A stretch of 64,000 nucleotides of DNA from Pantoea sp. GD03673 (GTDB taxonomy: Bacteria; Pseudomonadota; Gammaproteobacteria; Enterobacterales; Enterobacteriaceae). The stretch spans positions 124,001 through 188,000 of the forward strand of contig NZ_JAOCKJ010000004.1 in the NCBI RefSeq assembly GCF_029844725.1, in the 5' to 3' direction. The notes under the pieces were generated by a model. That model searched no databases. It was given only the letters and a program-made list of their open reading frames with translations, and was not told the origin of the DNA. Within the stretch, counting starts at the first letter, position 1. Each line of letters begins with the position of its first letter. This document shows positions 20,631 through 29,383 of the stretch, one piece after another. Made by a program: the position numbers and the translations under genes.

Positions 20631-21280
20631 ACGCCCTCCTGTTGCGGCACAAAGCGAACGCTGTCGCCGGGGCGGAGCAGCGTCGGCGGTTGCTTCAGGG
20701 GATCAAACAGCGCCGTGCGCGTCTGGCCGAGCAGCTGCCAGCCGCCGGGTGAAGCCAGGGGATAGACGCCTGTCTGGCTGCCGCCGATGCCAACCGATCC
20801 GGCGGGCACCGTAACCCTGGGCTCAGCCCGACGTGGAATGTGCAGGCGCGGATCCAGCCCTCCCAGATAGGGAAAACCCGGCTGAAAACCCACAAAAAAC
20901 ACCACATAGTCGCAGCTGCTGTGCAGCTCAACCACCTGCGCGGGCGTCAGCCCGGCATGTTCCGCCACCACCGCCAGATCGGGGCCATATTCACCGCCGT
21001 AGATCACCGGGATCTCCACCAGACGCGACGCAGGCAGTTGCGCTTCACTCTCTTCCCACCAGCGCTGAAGCCGCTCTATTGCGTCCAGCGCATTCTGCTG
21101 GGGATCACGCAGGATCAGGGTGATGTTGTTCATGCCGGGAATGACCTCCAGCACGCCCGCATCTGACTGCAGTCGCTGGTTTAGTCCCCAGATGCGTTGC
21201 TGACTCTCCAGTGAGACCGGCGGTTCCAGCTCCAGCACGACAGCGCGTTCCCCCAATAAATAACACCGTGCTCGTTGCAA
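20624..21280 (-). CDS. pxpB: 5-oxoprolinase subunit PxpB (YbgJ)
   Basis: A 218-residue AHS1/KipI-type subunit of 5-oxoprolinase. Visible blocks are [12 protein letters not shown] near 47, [21 protein letters not shown] near 131 and [15 protein letters not shown] near 158. Length equals the E. coli protein. A strong promoter (21369-21397) lies upstream, so pxpBCA can be expressed apart from ybgI. Confidence 0.96.
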   Translation of the reverse strand: MQRARCYLLGERAVVLELEPPVSLESQQRIWGLNQRLQSDAGVLEVIPGMNNITLILRDPQQNALDAIERLQRWWEESEAQLPASRLVEIPVIYGGEYGPDLAVVAEHAGLTPAQVVELHSSCDYVVFFVGFQPGFPYLGGLDPRLHIPRRAEPRVTVPAGSVGIGGSQTGVYPLASPGGWQLLGQTRTALFDPLKQPPTLLRPGDSVRFVPQQEGVC

Positions 21281-21368
21281 CAGCTACCTCCCGCCTGGTG
21301 GCGATCGTGCCCGGCCGATCGGGCCAGATGCCCGGATCAGCCGATGGCTTATCTACATAAAGCAAACA

Positions 21369-21397
21369 GTTATGCGAAAGTGTCAGGGATGTGTCAA
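21369..21397 (-). promoter_or_regulatory. Candidate promoter of pxpBCA
   Basis: On the minus strand a perfect TTGACA (21392-21397), a 17-base spacer and CATAAC (21369-21374) stand about 90 bases before pxpB. In E. coli ybgIJKL are more compact, so a separate promoter is notable. Confidence 0.6.
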
Positions 21398-21406
21398 CAG
21401 ATTTAG

Positions 21407-21430
21407 GTCCTGCGCAGGCGCGCAGGACAG
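21407..21430 (-). terminator. Hairpin after ybgI
   Basis: GTCCTGCG...CGCAGGAC stem lies about 10 bases after the ybgI stop on the minus strand. It has no real U run, so it is a weak terminator or stability hairpin. Confidence 0.4.
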
Positions 21431-21439
21431 GCGAGGTAA

Positions 21440-22183
21440 TCAGGCAGGATTGGGAATATCGATGAAGGTGACGTCAAGATCGTGATGCTGTGCCAGCCAG
21501 TCGCCCAGCGCTTTTACACCCCCACGCTCGGTGGCGTGATGGCCCGCAGCAAAGAAATGCAGCCCCTGCTCGCGTGCGCTGTGAATGGTCTGTTCAGAGA
21601 CTTCGCCGGTTATGTAGGCATCGACGCCTGCGGCAGCAGCCTGGTCAATAAAGCCCTGCCCGCCACCGCTGCACCAGGCGATACGACGAATCAGCGCGGG
21701 TGCATTGTCACCACAATGCAGCGGTTCACGTCCTAAGTGCGCCCCGATTCGGCGGGCCAGCTGTTCGCCAGAGATTGGCTCAGCCAGCTCTCCCCAGAAC
21801 ACCAGCGGCATGACTTCGCCACGCACGTCAATCTCCAGCCCTTTTGCCAGCTGGGCGTTGTTGCCTAATTCGGGATGCGCGTCCAGCGGCAGGTGCCAGC
21901 CATAAAGGTTAATGTCGTTAGCCAGCAGCGTGCGCAGACGGCGGCGCTTCATGCCTTTAATCACAGCCGGTTCACTTTTCCAGAAGTAGCCATGATGGAC
22001 GATTATCGCATCGGCCTGACGGGCCACTGCCTCATCCAGCAGCGCCTGACAGGCCGTCACGCCGGTGATGATTGTTTTGACCTCACGGCGTCCCTCAACC
22101 TGCAAACCGTTGGGGGCGTAATCACTGAAGCTGTGGCTATCGAGCTGCTGATTGATCAGCGTCTCTAATTCGTAATGGTTCAT
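21440..22183 (-). CDS. ybgI: NIF3-like dinuclear metal protein YbgI
   Basis: A 247-residue protein of the NIF3/DUF34 family that forms a toroidal hexamer with a two-metal site. Expected metal ligands are visible in IIVHHGYFWK (near 60), HLPLDAHPELGNN (near 97) and GHHATERGG (near 214). A GTP cyclohydrolase-like hydrolase role has been suggested for the family, but the substrate is unsettled. It lies 18 bases after phrB and reads with it. Confidence 0.95.
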   Translation of the reverse strand: MNHYELETLINQQLDSHSFSDYAPNGLQVEGRREVKTIITGVTACQALLDEAVARQADAIIVHHGYFWKSEPAVIKGMKRRRLRTLLANDINLYGWHLPLDAHPELGNNAQLAKGLEIDVRGEVMPLVFWGELAEPISGEQLARRIGAHLGREPLHCGDNAPALIRRIAWCSGGGQGFIDQAAAAGVDAYITGEVSEQTIHSAREQGLHFFAAGHHATERGGVKALGDWLAQHHDLDVTFIDIPNPA

Positions 22184-22201
22184 TCAGGCTCCTTCGAGGC
22201 C

Positions 22202-23626
22202 TCAGGCGGCGCTTTTAGCGCGCTCAAAGGCGTCTAATGTCTTTTTACGGGCTGCCTTATGATCCACGATTGGTGCCGGATAATCGAGTTTCTTGTGATG
22301 CTTCTCCGCCCACAGATGAGGCTGATGAATATGGCTGTCAGGCACGTCTGCCAGTTCCGGCAGATAGTGACGGATAAATTCGCCCTGCCTGTCGAAGCGC
22401 TCACCCTGCGTGGTCGGGTTAAAAATGCGGAAATAAGGTGCTGAGTCTGTGCCGGTTGAGGCCGCCCACTGCCAGCCGCCATTGTTTGCGGCCAGGTCAC
22501 CATCAATCAGCTGTTGCATGAAATAGCGTTCGCCTTCGCGCCAGTCAATCAGCAGATCCTTGACCAGGAAACTGGCGGTAATCATCCGCAAGCGGTTGTG
22601 CATCCAGCCCAGCGCCTTCATCTGGCGCATGGCAGCATCGACAATCGGATAACCGGTTTTACCCGCTTTCCAGGCGTCAAAATGCGCGTCATCACGCTGC
22701 CATTCCACGTTGCGTGTCCAGTCTATAAACGGCTTGTGCCGGCACAGTGACGGCCAGGCCACCAGCAGATGACGGTAGAACTCACGCCAGATCAGCTCGT
22801 TAAGCCAGGTAAATGCGCGACTGCTGTCCAGTGCATCGGGATGTTCATGCAACACGCGATGCAGACACTGACGTGGCGACAGCACGCCGGTTGACAGATA
22901 AACCGACAGACGGCTGGTGGCATCCAGCGCCGGAAGGTCACGTTTTGCGGGATAGTCGATAACCGGTTGTGTGGCGAAATGGCGTAACCGCTTCAGCGCG
23001 GCCGCTTCGCCTGCCGGGAAGAGGTCCTGATCGAACGCTTCGGTCGGATAATCAAACGCAGGGATCCGGGTGGTTTTCACTGGCGCACCTTCGCGCGGCT
23101 TAGGCGCAGGCACGCACTCCGGCAGACTCTGCTGCAAACGGCGGACAAAGGCTTTGCTGAACGGCGTAAAGACCTTGTACATCGAGCGATCGCCACTCTG
23201 CACGCTACCCGGTGGCAGCAGCAGGCTGTCGTCAAAGCCCTGACAGATTACGCCCGCATCGTTGAGACGCTTTTCAGCCTCCGCATCGCGCTGGCGCTCG
23301 TTAACCTCATACTGGTAGTTGTAGAAGAGCTGTCCGACCTGGTGCTTCTCGCAGAATTCTGCCAGCGCATCGATACTGTCGCTAAAGGCATGACATGCCT
23401 GATAGTGAAGCGCAATGCCCCGCTCAGCCAGCGCATTCTGTACTTCCACCAGGCTGGCGTGAATAAATGCCGCCTGTCTGGGGGACATGTCGTGCTGGTG
23501 CCACTGCTCCGGCGTAGCAAGAAACAGCGCAATAACGTTCGCCTTGCTGTCGCGGCAGGCAGCGTGTAGCGCCAGGTTATCGTTAATGCGTAAATCATTA
23601 CGCAGCCAGACCAGATGCGTGGTCAT
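22202..23626 (-). CDS. phrB: Deoxyribodipyrimidine photo-lyase
   Basis: A 474-residue CPD photolyase that uses blue light to split cyclobutane pyrimidine dimers. The N-terminal alpha/beta antenna domain starts MTTHLVWLRNDLRINDNLAL. The C-terminal FAD-binding region shows MHNRLRMITASFLVKDLLIDW (near 364) and GDLAANNGGWQWAASTGTD. It lies 12 bases after ybgA, the pairing known from E. coli. Confidence 0.97.
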   Translation of the reverse strand: MTTHLVWLRNDLRINDNLALHAACRDSKANVIALFLATPEQWHQHDMSPRQAAFIHASLVEVQNALAERGIALHYQACHAFSDSIDALAEFCEKHQVGQLFYNYQYEVNERQRDAEAEKRLNDAGVICQGFDDSLLLPPGSVQSGDRSMYKVFTPFSKAFVRRLQQSLPECVPAPKPREGAPVKTTRIPAFDYPTEAFDQDLFPAGEAAALKRLRHFATQPVIDYPAKRDLPALDATSRLSVYLSTGVLSPRQCLHRVLHEHPDALDSSRAFTWLNELIWREFYRHLLVAWPSLCRHKPFIDWTRNVEWQRDDAHFDAWKAGKTGYPIVDAAMRQMKALGWMHNRLRMITASFLVKDLLIDWREGERYFMQQLIDGDLAANNGGWQWAASTGTDSAPYFRIFNPTTQGERFDRQGEFIRHYLPELADVPDSHIHQPHLWAEKHHKKLDYPAPIVDHKAARKKTLDAFERAKSAA

Positions 23627-23638
23627 ACTCCTCCTGAA

Positions 23639-24595
23639 TTACTGTCCGTAGCGTAAGCACAAGGCTTCGGGATAGGGATCGAAATAACGCTGCTGTGCCA
23701 GCCACGGATGCGGGAACTCCGCCATGTAGTGCTTGAGAATAGTAATGGGCACCAGCAGCGGTTGTGTGCCCTGACGATAGCGATCAATCAACGCTGCCAG
23801 CTCCTGACGCTGCGGTGAACTCAGCTGGCGACGGAAGTAGCCCTGTACGTGCATCAGCACGTTGGTGTGGTTGCGACGTGAGGCGGGACGTGACATCAGG
23901 GCCATCATGCGATTGCGATATTCAAAAGCAAAGGCCTCCAGCGACGCCCACTGGCTCATTGAGGCGACAAAAGGCCCCAGCTCGCGGTATTTCTCCTGCG
24001 AGTGCGCCAGCATCATCAGTTTGTAGCGGCTGTGAAAAGCGATTAGCCCCTGACGGGTCAGGCCGTTTTCCCACATCTGATTAAATTCGTGCAGGGCGCA
24101 GATGCGGCCGATGAAGTTCTCACGCAGGGCGGGATCGTGCAGACGACCATCCTCTTCCAGCGGCAGCCAGGGCATTTCACGCTGCAGGAATTCAGCAAAA
24201 ATTCCGGTGCCCACTTTGCGATTATTGTTGTTGTCGGGTTCGTAGACCCGCACGCGCTCCATCCCACAGCTGGGCGATTTGGCGCACAGGATGTAACCAG
24301 AGAGATGATGCAGCGATTTAACCCGCTCGGCAGACCAGTCACGCATCTGCGTGGTCACCTCTTCACCGCCATCTTTGCTGAAGCAAAGATGCAGCTCATC
24401 ATCACCCTGTTTCACCAGACGCAGGGCTGGACGCGGCGTTGGCAGACCAATTGCCATTTCAGGACAGATCGGTTCAAAGCGGACAAATGGCGTAAGATCC
24501 TCAGTCGCAAAAGTAAGACGCTTATGGCCACCATCAAACCTTACGCTATCGCCAAGCAGGCACGCACTGATTCCAACGGGGATTTTTTTGCTCAT
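23639..24595 (-). CDS. ybgA: YbgA family protein, DUF523-DUF1722 fusion
   Basis: A 318-residue protein with an N-terminal DUF523 domain (MSKKIPVGISACLLGDSVRFDGGHK, then CAKSPSCGMERV near 103) and a C-terminal DUF1722 domain (about 190-305). E. coli YbgA is shorter and holds only the DUF1722 part. The gene precedes phrB in one transcription unit. Such proteins sit with photolyases and light-responsive regulators in many bacteria, but their reaction is not known. Two TTGTAnA sites lie just upstream of the start. Confidence 0.92.
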   Translation of the reverse strand: MSKKIPVGISACLLGDSVRFDGGHKRLTFATEDLTPFVRFEPICPEMAIGLPTPRPALRLVKQGDDELHLCFSKDGGEEVTTQMRDWSAERVKSLHHLSGYILCAKSPSCGMERVRVYEPDNNNNRKVGTGIFAEFLQREMPWLPLEEDGRLHDPALRENFIGRICALHEFNQMWENGLTRQGLIAFHSRYKLMMLAHSQEKYRELGPFVASMSQWASLEAFAFEYRNRMMALMSRPASRRNHTNVLMHVQGYFRRQLSSPQRQELAALIDRYRQGTQPLLVPITILKHYMAEFPHPWLAQQRYFDPYPEALCLRYGQ

Positions 24596-24597
24596 AC

Positions 24598-24623
24598 TTG
24601 TACAACCTCCAAAATCTTGTAGA
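24598..24623. promoter_or_regulatory. Paired TTGTAnA sites, candidate MerR-family (MlrA/BluR/LitR-like) operator
   Basis: TTGTACA (24598-24604) and TTGTAGA (24617-24623) are separated by 12 bases just upstream of the ybgA ATG. MlrA binds TTGTACA-type half-sites with a similar spacer at csgD, and light-responsive relatives control photolyase genes. The sites overlap the ribosome-binding region GGAGG and lie downstream of a possible -10, a repressor-like position. Confidence 0.4.
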
Positions 24624-24701
24624 GGTTTAAGTCTAGCGCAAAATGGTCAGGAATAAAGGGTTAAAACGCTGTTCCGGGCCGCTTATTCTCAGAAAAAACG
24701 C

Positions 24702-24729
24702 AAAAAAAAGCCCGGTCGGGTGACCAGGC
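24702..24729 (-). terminator. Terminator after ybfA
   Basis: Minus-strand stem GCC-GGTC...GACC-GGC is followed by eight U. It lies 20 bases after the ybfA stop. Confidence 0.85.
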
Positions 24730-24749
24730 CTGTTCAGCGGCAGGGCAAA

Positions 24750-24950
24750 TTACCAGAATGCGCCACCACCGGCTTCAGACTGCGCCAGCCAGACCGGCTT
24801 TGCGCTGGTCTTACACCAGACGCGGTGCAGATAACTGTAGAAGCGTGCCCGATCCTGTCGGAACAGCATAACCGGCAGCGCCAGAACGCCGAGAAGCACC
24901 ACCAGCGTACGACGTGCGATTATTTTGTAACGTGGATAAGCCTGATACAT
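24750..24950 (-). CDS. ybfA: Small membrane protein YbfA
   Basis: A 66-residue protein with one hydrophobic segment (residues 14-29, [16 protein letters not shown]) followed by the family block [23 protein letters not shown]. coli YbfA has 68 residues and also lies next to the kdp genes. Function unknown. A terminator follows it. Confidence 0.88.
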   Translation of the reverse strand: MYQAYPRYKIIARRTLVVLLGVLALPVMLFRQDRARFYSYLHRVWCKTSAKPVWLAQSEAGGGAFW

Positions 24951-25208
24951 GGTTTCTCCTCCCGGCGAATGAAAAATGTGCGAATGTGATCTGGGTCTGA
25001 CTTTACGCCAGGTTGTGTAATTTTACTACTCATCTGACCACTTATTTGCCGCTATTTTTGCTGTTTAAGAATTAACCTGTAATTAAGTTACACGTAAGTT
25101 GCAGATCGGTTACGCAAGGGTTGGAATACGCGAAAGATGAAGTGCGCGGACGGCAGCGTAAAATATTGATAAAGTAGCGCTTCGGCCCCCACTCAAGGCA
25201 GGTATTGC

Positions 25209-25883
25209 GTGACCACGGTTTTGATCGTTGAAGATGAAAAAGAGATCCGCCGCTTTGTCCGGCTGGCACTGGAAAATGAAGATCTGAAAGTGTTTGATGC
25301 CGATACGCTGCAGCGCGGACTGATTGAAGCGGCGACCCGCAAACCCGATTTAGTAATCCTTGATCTGGGCCTGCCGGATGGGGATGGCACCGATTTTATT
25401 CGCGACTTGCGTCAGTGGAGTGCCATACCGGTGATTGTGCTGTCGGCGCGCAGTGATGAGCAGGACAAGATCGCCGCCCTGGATGCCGGGGCGGATGACT
25501 ACCTGACCAAACCTTTTGGCATTGGCGAACTGCTGGCGCGGGTCCGCGTTGCGTTGCGCCGTCACGGTGGTCAGCAGCCTGACGCCAGAATTCATTTTGC
25601 CGATGTCAGCGTCGATTTTGCCGCACGCCGGGTACAGCGCGGCGGCAGTGAGATTCACCTCACGCCCATTGAATTTCGTCTGCTGAGTATTCTGCTGAAC
25701 AATGCCGGAAAGGTGCTTACGCAGCGGCAGCTGCTGAGCCAGGTCTGGGGGCCCAATGCGGTGGAGCACAGCCACTATCTGCGCATCTACATGGGGCATC
25801 TGCGTCAGAAGCTGGAAGCGAATCCGACCCAACCGGCCCATCTGCTGACCGAAACCGGGATCGGCTACCGTTTTATGCCATAA
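25209..25883 (+). CDS. kdpE: KdpE-type response regulator (orphan)
   Basis: A 224-residue OmpR/PhoB-class regulator. Receiver domain residues 1-120 have the phosphate acceptor Asp52, Ser79 and Lys101. The winged-helix DNA-binding domain (about 130-224) ends GYRFMP. The block HYLRIYMGHLRQKLE is typical of KdpE, which activates the Kdp potassium pump. The start is GTG. In E. coli kdpE overlaps the sensor gene kdpD behind kdpFABC; here none of these is present and ybfA lies directly upstream. Either the partners are elsewhere or this is a leftover or retasked regulator. Confidence 0.93.
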   Translation: MTTVLIVEDEKEIRRFVRLALENEDLKVFDADTLQRGLIEAATRKPDLVILDLGLPDGDGTDFIRDLRQWSAIPVIVLSARSDEQDKIAALDAGADDYLTKPFGIGELLARVRVALRRHGGQQPDARIHFADVSVDFAARRVQRGGSEIHLTPIEFRLLSILLNNAGKVLTQRQLLSQVWGPNAVEHSHYLRIYMGHLRQKLEANPTQPAHLLTETGIGYRFMP

Positions 25884-25884
25884 A

Positions 25885-25905
25885 AAAAGGTGCCAGAGGC
25901 ACCTT
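25885..25905. terminator. Hairpin after kdpE, first of two identical copies
   Basis: GGTGCC...GGCACC stem with A run on its left side directly after the kdpE stop. The same 21 bases recur at 26119-26139. On the minus strand it is followed by seven U, so it would end leftward transcripts. A repeat element starts at the next base. Confidence 0.8.
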
Positions 25906-26118
25906 CAGACAGCTGATAAAGCCTGATCCTGTAAATCTTACCGCAATGAATAAACTCAAAGCGCAGAGAATACGGCCAGAAGAGGAAGGCGTCCCGCGCC
26001 AGGAGTGGTGCGGGCCAAGCCGGGCATGGATGACGGCTTTTGCGTCTTTCCGATCTGGCCGCGTTTCCTGTGCTGGCACCTTCCCGCAGCTAACCGGAGT
26101 GGACTTTGTCAACACGCT
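25906..26118 (+). repeat. Dispersed intergenic repeat, copy B (shortened form)
   Basis: It starts CAGACAGCTGATAAAGCC, matching copy A, and keeps the inner inverted repeat (25964-25979 with 26055-26070). It lacks about 80 bases of the central part of copy A. The whole insert is bounded by two identical 21-base hairpins (25885-25905 and 26119-26139), as if it had split a shared kdpE/pgm terminator and duplicated it. Confidence 0.75.
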
Positions 26119-26139
26119 AAAAGGTGCCAGAGGCACCTT
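26119..26139. terminator. Bidirectional terminator between kdpE and pgm, second copy
   Basis: A GGTGCC...GGCACC stem flanked by A and T runs, 13 bases after the pgm stop on the minus strand. It can end pgm and also transcripts from the kdpE side. Confidence 0.85.
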
Positions 26140-26152
26140 TTATGCTGACTTA

Positions 26153-27793
26153 TCAGGCGTTTTTCAGCACTTCGCTGACAATCTCTACAGCTTCTTTTTC
26201 GATCTGTGCGCGGTGTTCAGCGCCCAGGAAGCTTTCACAGTAGATCTTGTAGGCATCTTCGGTGCCTGACGGACGGGCAGCAAACCAGCCGTTCTCCGTC
26301 ATCACTTTCAGACCGCCGATCGAAGCCCCATTGCCTGGCGCTGCGGTCAGACGTGCGGTGATAGGATCACCCGCCAGGGTATCCGCGCTCACCATCTCTG
26401 GTGACAGCTTAGACAGCGCGGCTTTCTGCGCTGACGTGGCTGATGCCTGCAGGCGGTTATAGCTTGGTGCACCAAAGCGTGCGGCCAGCTCGTCATAGTG
26501 CTGCTGTGGATTTTTACCGGTCACAGCCGTAATTTCAGCCGCCAGCAGACACATGATGATGCCATCTTTGTCCGTTGACCACGGTGTGCCGTCGAAACGC
26601 AGGAATGACGCACCCGCGCTCTCTTCGCCACCGAAACCGAAGCTGCCGTCATACAGACCATCAACAAACCATTTGAAGCCCACCGGCACTTCCACCAGCT
26701 TACGGCCAATTTCATTGACGACGCGGTCAATCATGGCGCTGGACACCAGGGTTTTCCCCACGGCAACATCCTGGCCCCACTGTGGACGGTGCTGGAACAG
26801 ATAGTTGATCGCGACCGCCAGATAGTGGTTTGGATTCATCAGACCCGCCGGGGTCACAATGCCGTGACGGTCATAATCGGGATCGTTGCCGAAGGCCAGG
26901 TCGAACTTGTCACGGTAAGCCAGCAGGCCTGCCATTGCGCTTTCAGACGAGCAGTCCATGCGCACTACACCATCTTTATCCAGATGCATAAAGCGGAAGG
27001 TCTGATCAACCGCGTCATTCACCAGCGTCAGATCCAGCTTGTAGTGCTCAGCAATACGCTGCCAGTAAGCGATACCGGAACCACCCAGGGGATCAACGCC
27101 CAGCTTCAGGCCGGCTTTCTGAATAGCCGGGAAGTCGATAATCTCAGCCAGACCTTCAACGTAAGGCTGGATCAGATCTTTCTCGACCACATGACCACTC
27201 GCCATCGCCTGCTCCAGCGGCAGACGCTTCACCTCTTTCAGCCCCGCTTTGATCAGCTGATTGGCGCGATCTTCTACCACTTTGGTGACGTTGGTATCAG
27301 CCGGTCCGCCGTTAGGTGGGTTGTACTTGATGCCGCCATCTTCCGGTGGGTTGTGCGACGGCGTAATCACGATGCCGTCAGCCAGCGGGCCACCCGCTTT
27401 ATTGTGCTCAAGGATGGCATTGGAGATCGCAGGGGTTGGCGTATAGCCGTTGTCCTGCTGCACAATCACATCCACGCCGTTCGCCGCCAGCACTTCCAGC
27501 ACCGACAGCATAGCCGGCTCTGACAGCGCATGGGTGTCTTTACCGACGTAGCACGGCCCGGTGATACCGTTCTTTTTACGCTCTTCAGCAATGGCCTGAG
27601 CGATAGCAAGAATGTGCATCTCGTTGAAGCTCTGACGCCCTGCACTGCCGCGATGGCCAGAGGTGCCAAATTTCACCGCATGTTCCGGGTTCGCCACATC
27701 GGGCTGCAGGACATAATATTGTGACGTTAATTGTGCAACGTTAATCAAATCGCTCTGCTGGGCGGGTTGCCCGGCACGTGGGTGATTGGCCAT
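26153..27793 (-). CDS. pgm: Phosphoglucomutase (alpha-D-glucose phosphate-specific)
   Basis: A 546-residue alpha-D-phosphohexomutase that interconverts glucose 1-phosphate and glucose 6-phosphate. Active-site serine lies in [12 protein letters not shown] (near 144) and Mg ligands in DPDYDRHG (near 303). The C-terminal phosphate-binding loop is [10 protein letters not shown]. The frame runs upstream, but ATG at 27793 gives [15 protein letters not shown], the family start and length. It lies 26 bases after seqA, as in E. coli. Confidence 0.97.
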   Translation of the reverse strand: MANHPRAGQPAQQSDLINVAQLTSQYYVLQPDVANPEHAVKFGTSGHRGSAGRQSFNEMHILAIAQAIAEERKKNGITGPCYVGKDTHALSEPAMLSVLEVLAANGVDVIVQQDNGYTPTPAISNAILEHNKAGGPLADGIVITPSHNPPEDGGIKYNPPNGGPADTNVTKVVEDRANQLIKAGLKEVKRLPLEQAMASGHVVEKDLIQPYVEGLAEIIDFPAIQKAGLKLGVDPLGGSGIAYWQRIAEHYKLDLTLVNDAVDQTFRFMHLDKDGVVRMDCSSESAMAGLLAYRDKFDLAFGNDPDYDRHGIVTPAGLMNPNHYLAVAINYLFQHRPQWGQDVAVGKTLVSSAMIDRVVNEIGRKLVEVPVGFKWFVDGLYDGSFGFGGEESAGASFLRFDGTPWSTDKDGIIMCLLAAEITAVTGKNPQQHYDELAARFGAPSYNRLQASATSAQKAALSKLSPEMVSADTLAGDPITARLTAAPGNGASIGGLKVMTENGWFAARPSGTEDAYKIYCESFLGAEHRAQIEKEAVEIVSEVLKNA

Positions 27794-27819
27794 TGGCGCT
27801 GCTCCCTGACGCTTAAGTT

Positions 27820-28368
27820 TTAAATGGTGCCGCAAACTTTCTCGGTCAGTTCCGCAGGGAACTGCATCGAGAGCATGATGTGTTCGACCATGCTGCATTT
27901 ACGACCAGTATTGGTGTTGGTGATCACCCAGTACGGCGTGCCGGGCACATGCTTCGGCTTAGTATGGGTGCCATTCTGTAACAGCGTATGCTCATCACCG
28001 GCAAAATAGACGCGGGTGCGGCCCTGCAGAGATGCAGTAGCTTCAGCAAAAGCTGCGGTATCAAGACGATAGAGCGTTGACAAGATAAGCATAAAGCGAT
28101 TCACCGCCCGCTTCTGCTCCGCATATTCATCGGAGAGCAGCAGCTCACGCACCGCGCGGACACGATCCTGCGGGCGTGATCCCACAGACGCAGGCTGAGA
28201 CTCTTTCGCTGCATCTTTTGAGGCTGGCTGAGCAGGCGAAGCGGGTGCAGTCTGACCGGCAGTGAACTTCAGCATACGACGCAGAATGTCGGATGCGCTT
28301 TCACCAATGTGTTGCGTGTGGCTGGCAATATAACGGTAGAGCTCTTCGTCAACTTCGATCGTTTTCAT
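27820..28368 (-). CDS. seqA: Replication initiation negative modulator SeqA
   Basis: A 182-residue protein that binds hemimethylated GATC sites, sequesters oriC and delays re-initiation. The N-terminal oligomerisation part starts [23 protein letters not shown]. An Ala/Pro/Ser-rich linker (about 37-65) precedes the C-terminal DNA-binding domain with [15 protein letters not shown] near 143. It forms an operon with pgm. Confidence 0.97.
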   Translation of the reverse strand: MKTIEVDEELYRYIASHTQHIGESASDILRRMLKFTAGQTAPASPAQPASKDAAKESQPASVGSRPQDRVRAVRELLLSDEYAEQKRAVNRFMLILSTLYRLDTAAFAEATASLQGRTRVYFAGDEHTLLQNGTHTKPKHVPGTPYWVITNTNTGRKCSMVEHIMLSMQFPAELTEKVCGTI

Positions 28369-28618
28369 CTTATTCCGTACGGTTCTTTCTCATGACAGAA
28401 CCACCTGTTTCCTGAAAAGCTCTGAGTATAGTCAGGCAATTCAACGGATGTGTGGGTTCTAACATCAGGATTATAAAGTTAAATTCAGGCGGGTTGTTAG
28501 CAATCAAACGGTTTACGGGCAAAAGTCAGAATATGTCCTAATGCCGCCGGAACCGGCGCGCCTGAAAAGGTGAAACCATGATAACCTAAGCACAGGTCTC
28601 AAACTTAAGAACTTTGAT

Positions 28619-29383
28619 ATGATTTTGAACGCCCGTTTGCAAACTGAACAATCTCCTGCTGATTCCCTGCCTGTCCTGCTCATCCACGGTCTGTTTGGCA
28701 GTCTGGATAACCTTGGCGTGCTGGCACGCGGGCTCAAAGATGCCGGGCCGCTGCTGCAGGTTGATGTCCGCAACCACGGACTCTCACCCCGATCTGACGA
28801 GATGAACTACGCTGTAATGGCGCAGGACATGGTTGACACGCTGGATGCACACGGCATTGAACGCGTCGCGGTGATCGGCCACTCAATGGGCGGGAAGATC
28901 GCCATGACCATGACCGCGCTGGTGCCGGACCGCATCGAGCGGCTGGTGATGATCGATATCGCGCCGGTCGACTACCAGACCCGTCGCCACGATGAGATCT
29001 TTGCCGGTATTCGTGCTGTAACCGACGCAGGCGTTTCATCCCGCAGCGAGGCGGCGAAGATTATGCGCACCCTTATAGATGAAGAAGGGGTGATTCAGTT
29101 CCTGCTGAAGTCGTTTCAGGAGGGCGCGTGGCGCTTTAACGTGCCGGTGCTGTGGGATAACTACACCACGATTTCGGGCTGGCAGCCGGTTCCTGCCTGG
29201 GATCATCCGGCGCTGTTTATTCGCGGCGGCGACTCCAGCTATCTGGATAACCGCTATCGTGATGCGTTGCTGCAGCAGTTTCCGGCCGCGCAGGCGCATG
29301 TGATTGGCGGCGCGGGTCACTGGGTTCATGCCGAGAAACCCGATGCTGTTTTGCGCAGTGTCCGTCGCTTTTTTGCGCTTTAA
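28619..29383 (+). CDS. ybfF: Alpha/beta-fold esterase YbfF
   Basis: A 254-residue alpha/beta hydrolase. The oxyanion block LLIHGLFGSLDN lies near 20, the nucleophile elbow GHSMGG near 88 and the C-terminal catalytic His in GGAGHWVHAEKPD near 232. E. coli YbfF hydrolyses acyl-CoA and ester substrates; the natural substrate is unclear. It is divergent from seqA. Confidence 0.95.
   Translation: MILNARLQTEQSPADSLPVLLIHGLFGSLDNLGVLARGLKDAGPLLQVDVRNHGLSPRSDEMNYAVMAQDMVDTLDAHGIERVAVIGHSMGGKIAMTMTALVPDRIERLVMIDIAPVDYQTRRHDEIFAGIRAVTDAGVSSRSEAAKIMRTLIDEEGVIQFLLKSFQEGAWRFNVPVLWDNYTTISGWQPVPAWDHPALFIRGGDSSYLDNRYRDALLQQFPAAQAHVIGGAGHWVHAEKPDAVLRSVRRFFAL

Noticed and set aside
24951-25208. Possible remnant of kdpD before kdpE
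   Set aside because: The stretch has stops in all plus frames and no fragment I could match to a sensor-kinase end.
27794-27898. N-terminal extension of pgm
   Set aside because: The extra residues overlap seqA, lack family similarity, and the internal ATG matches the known start.
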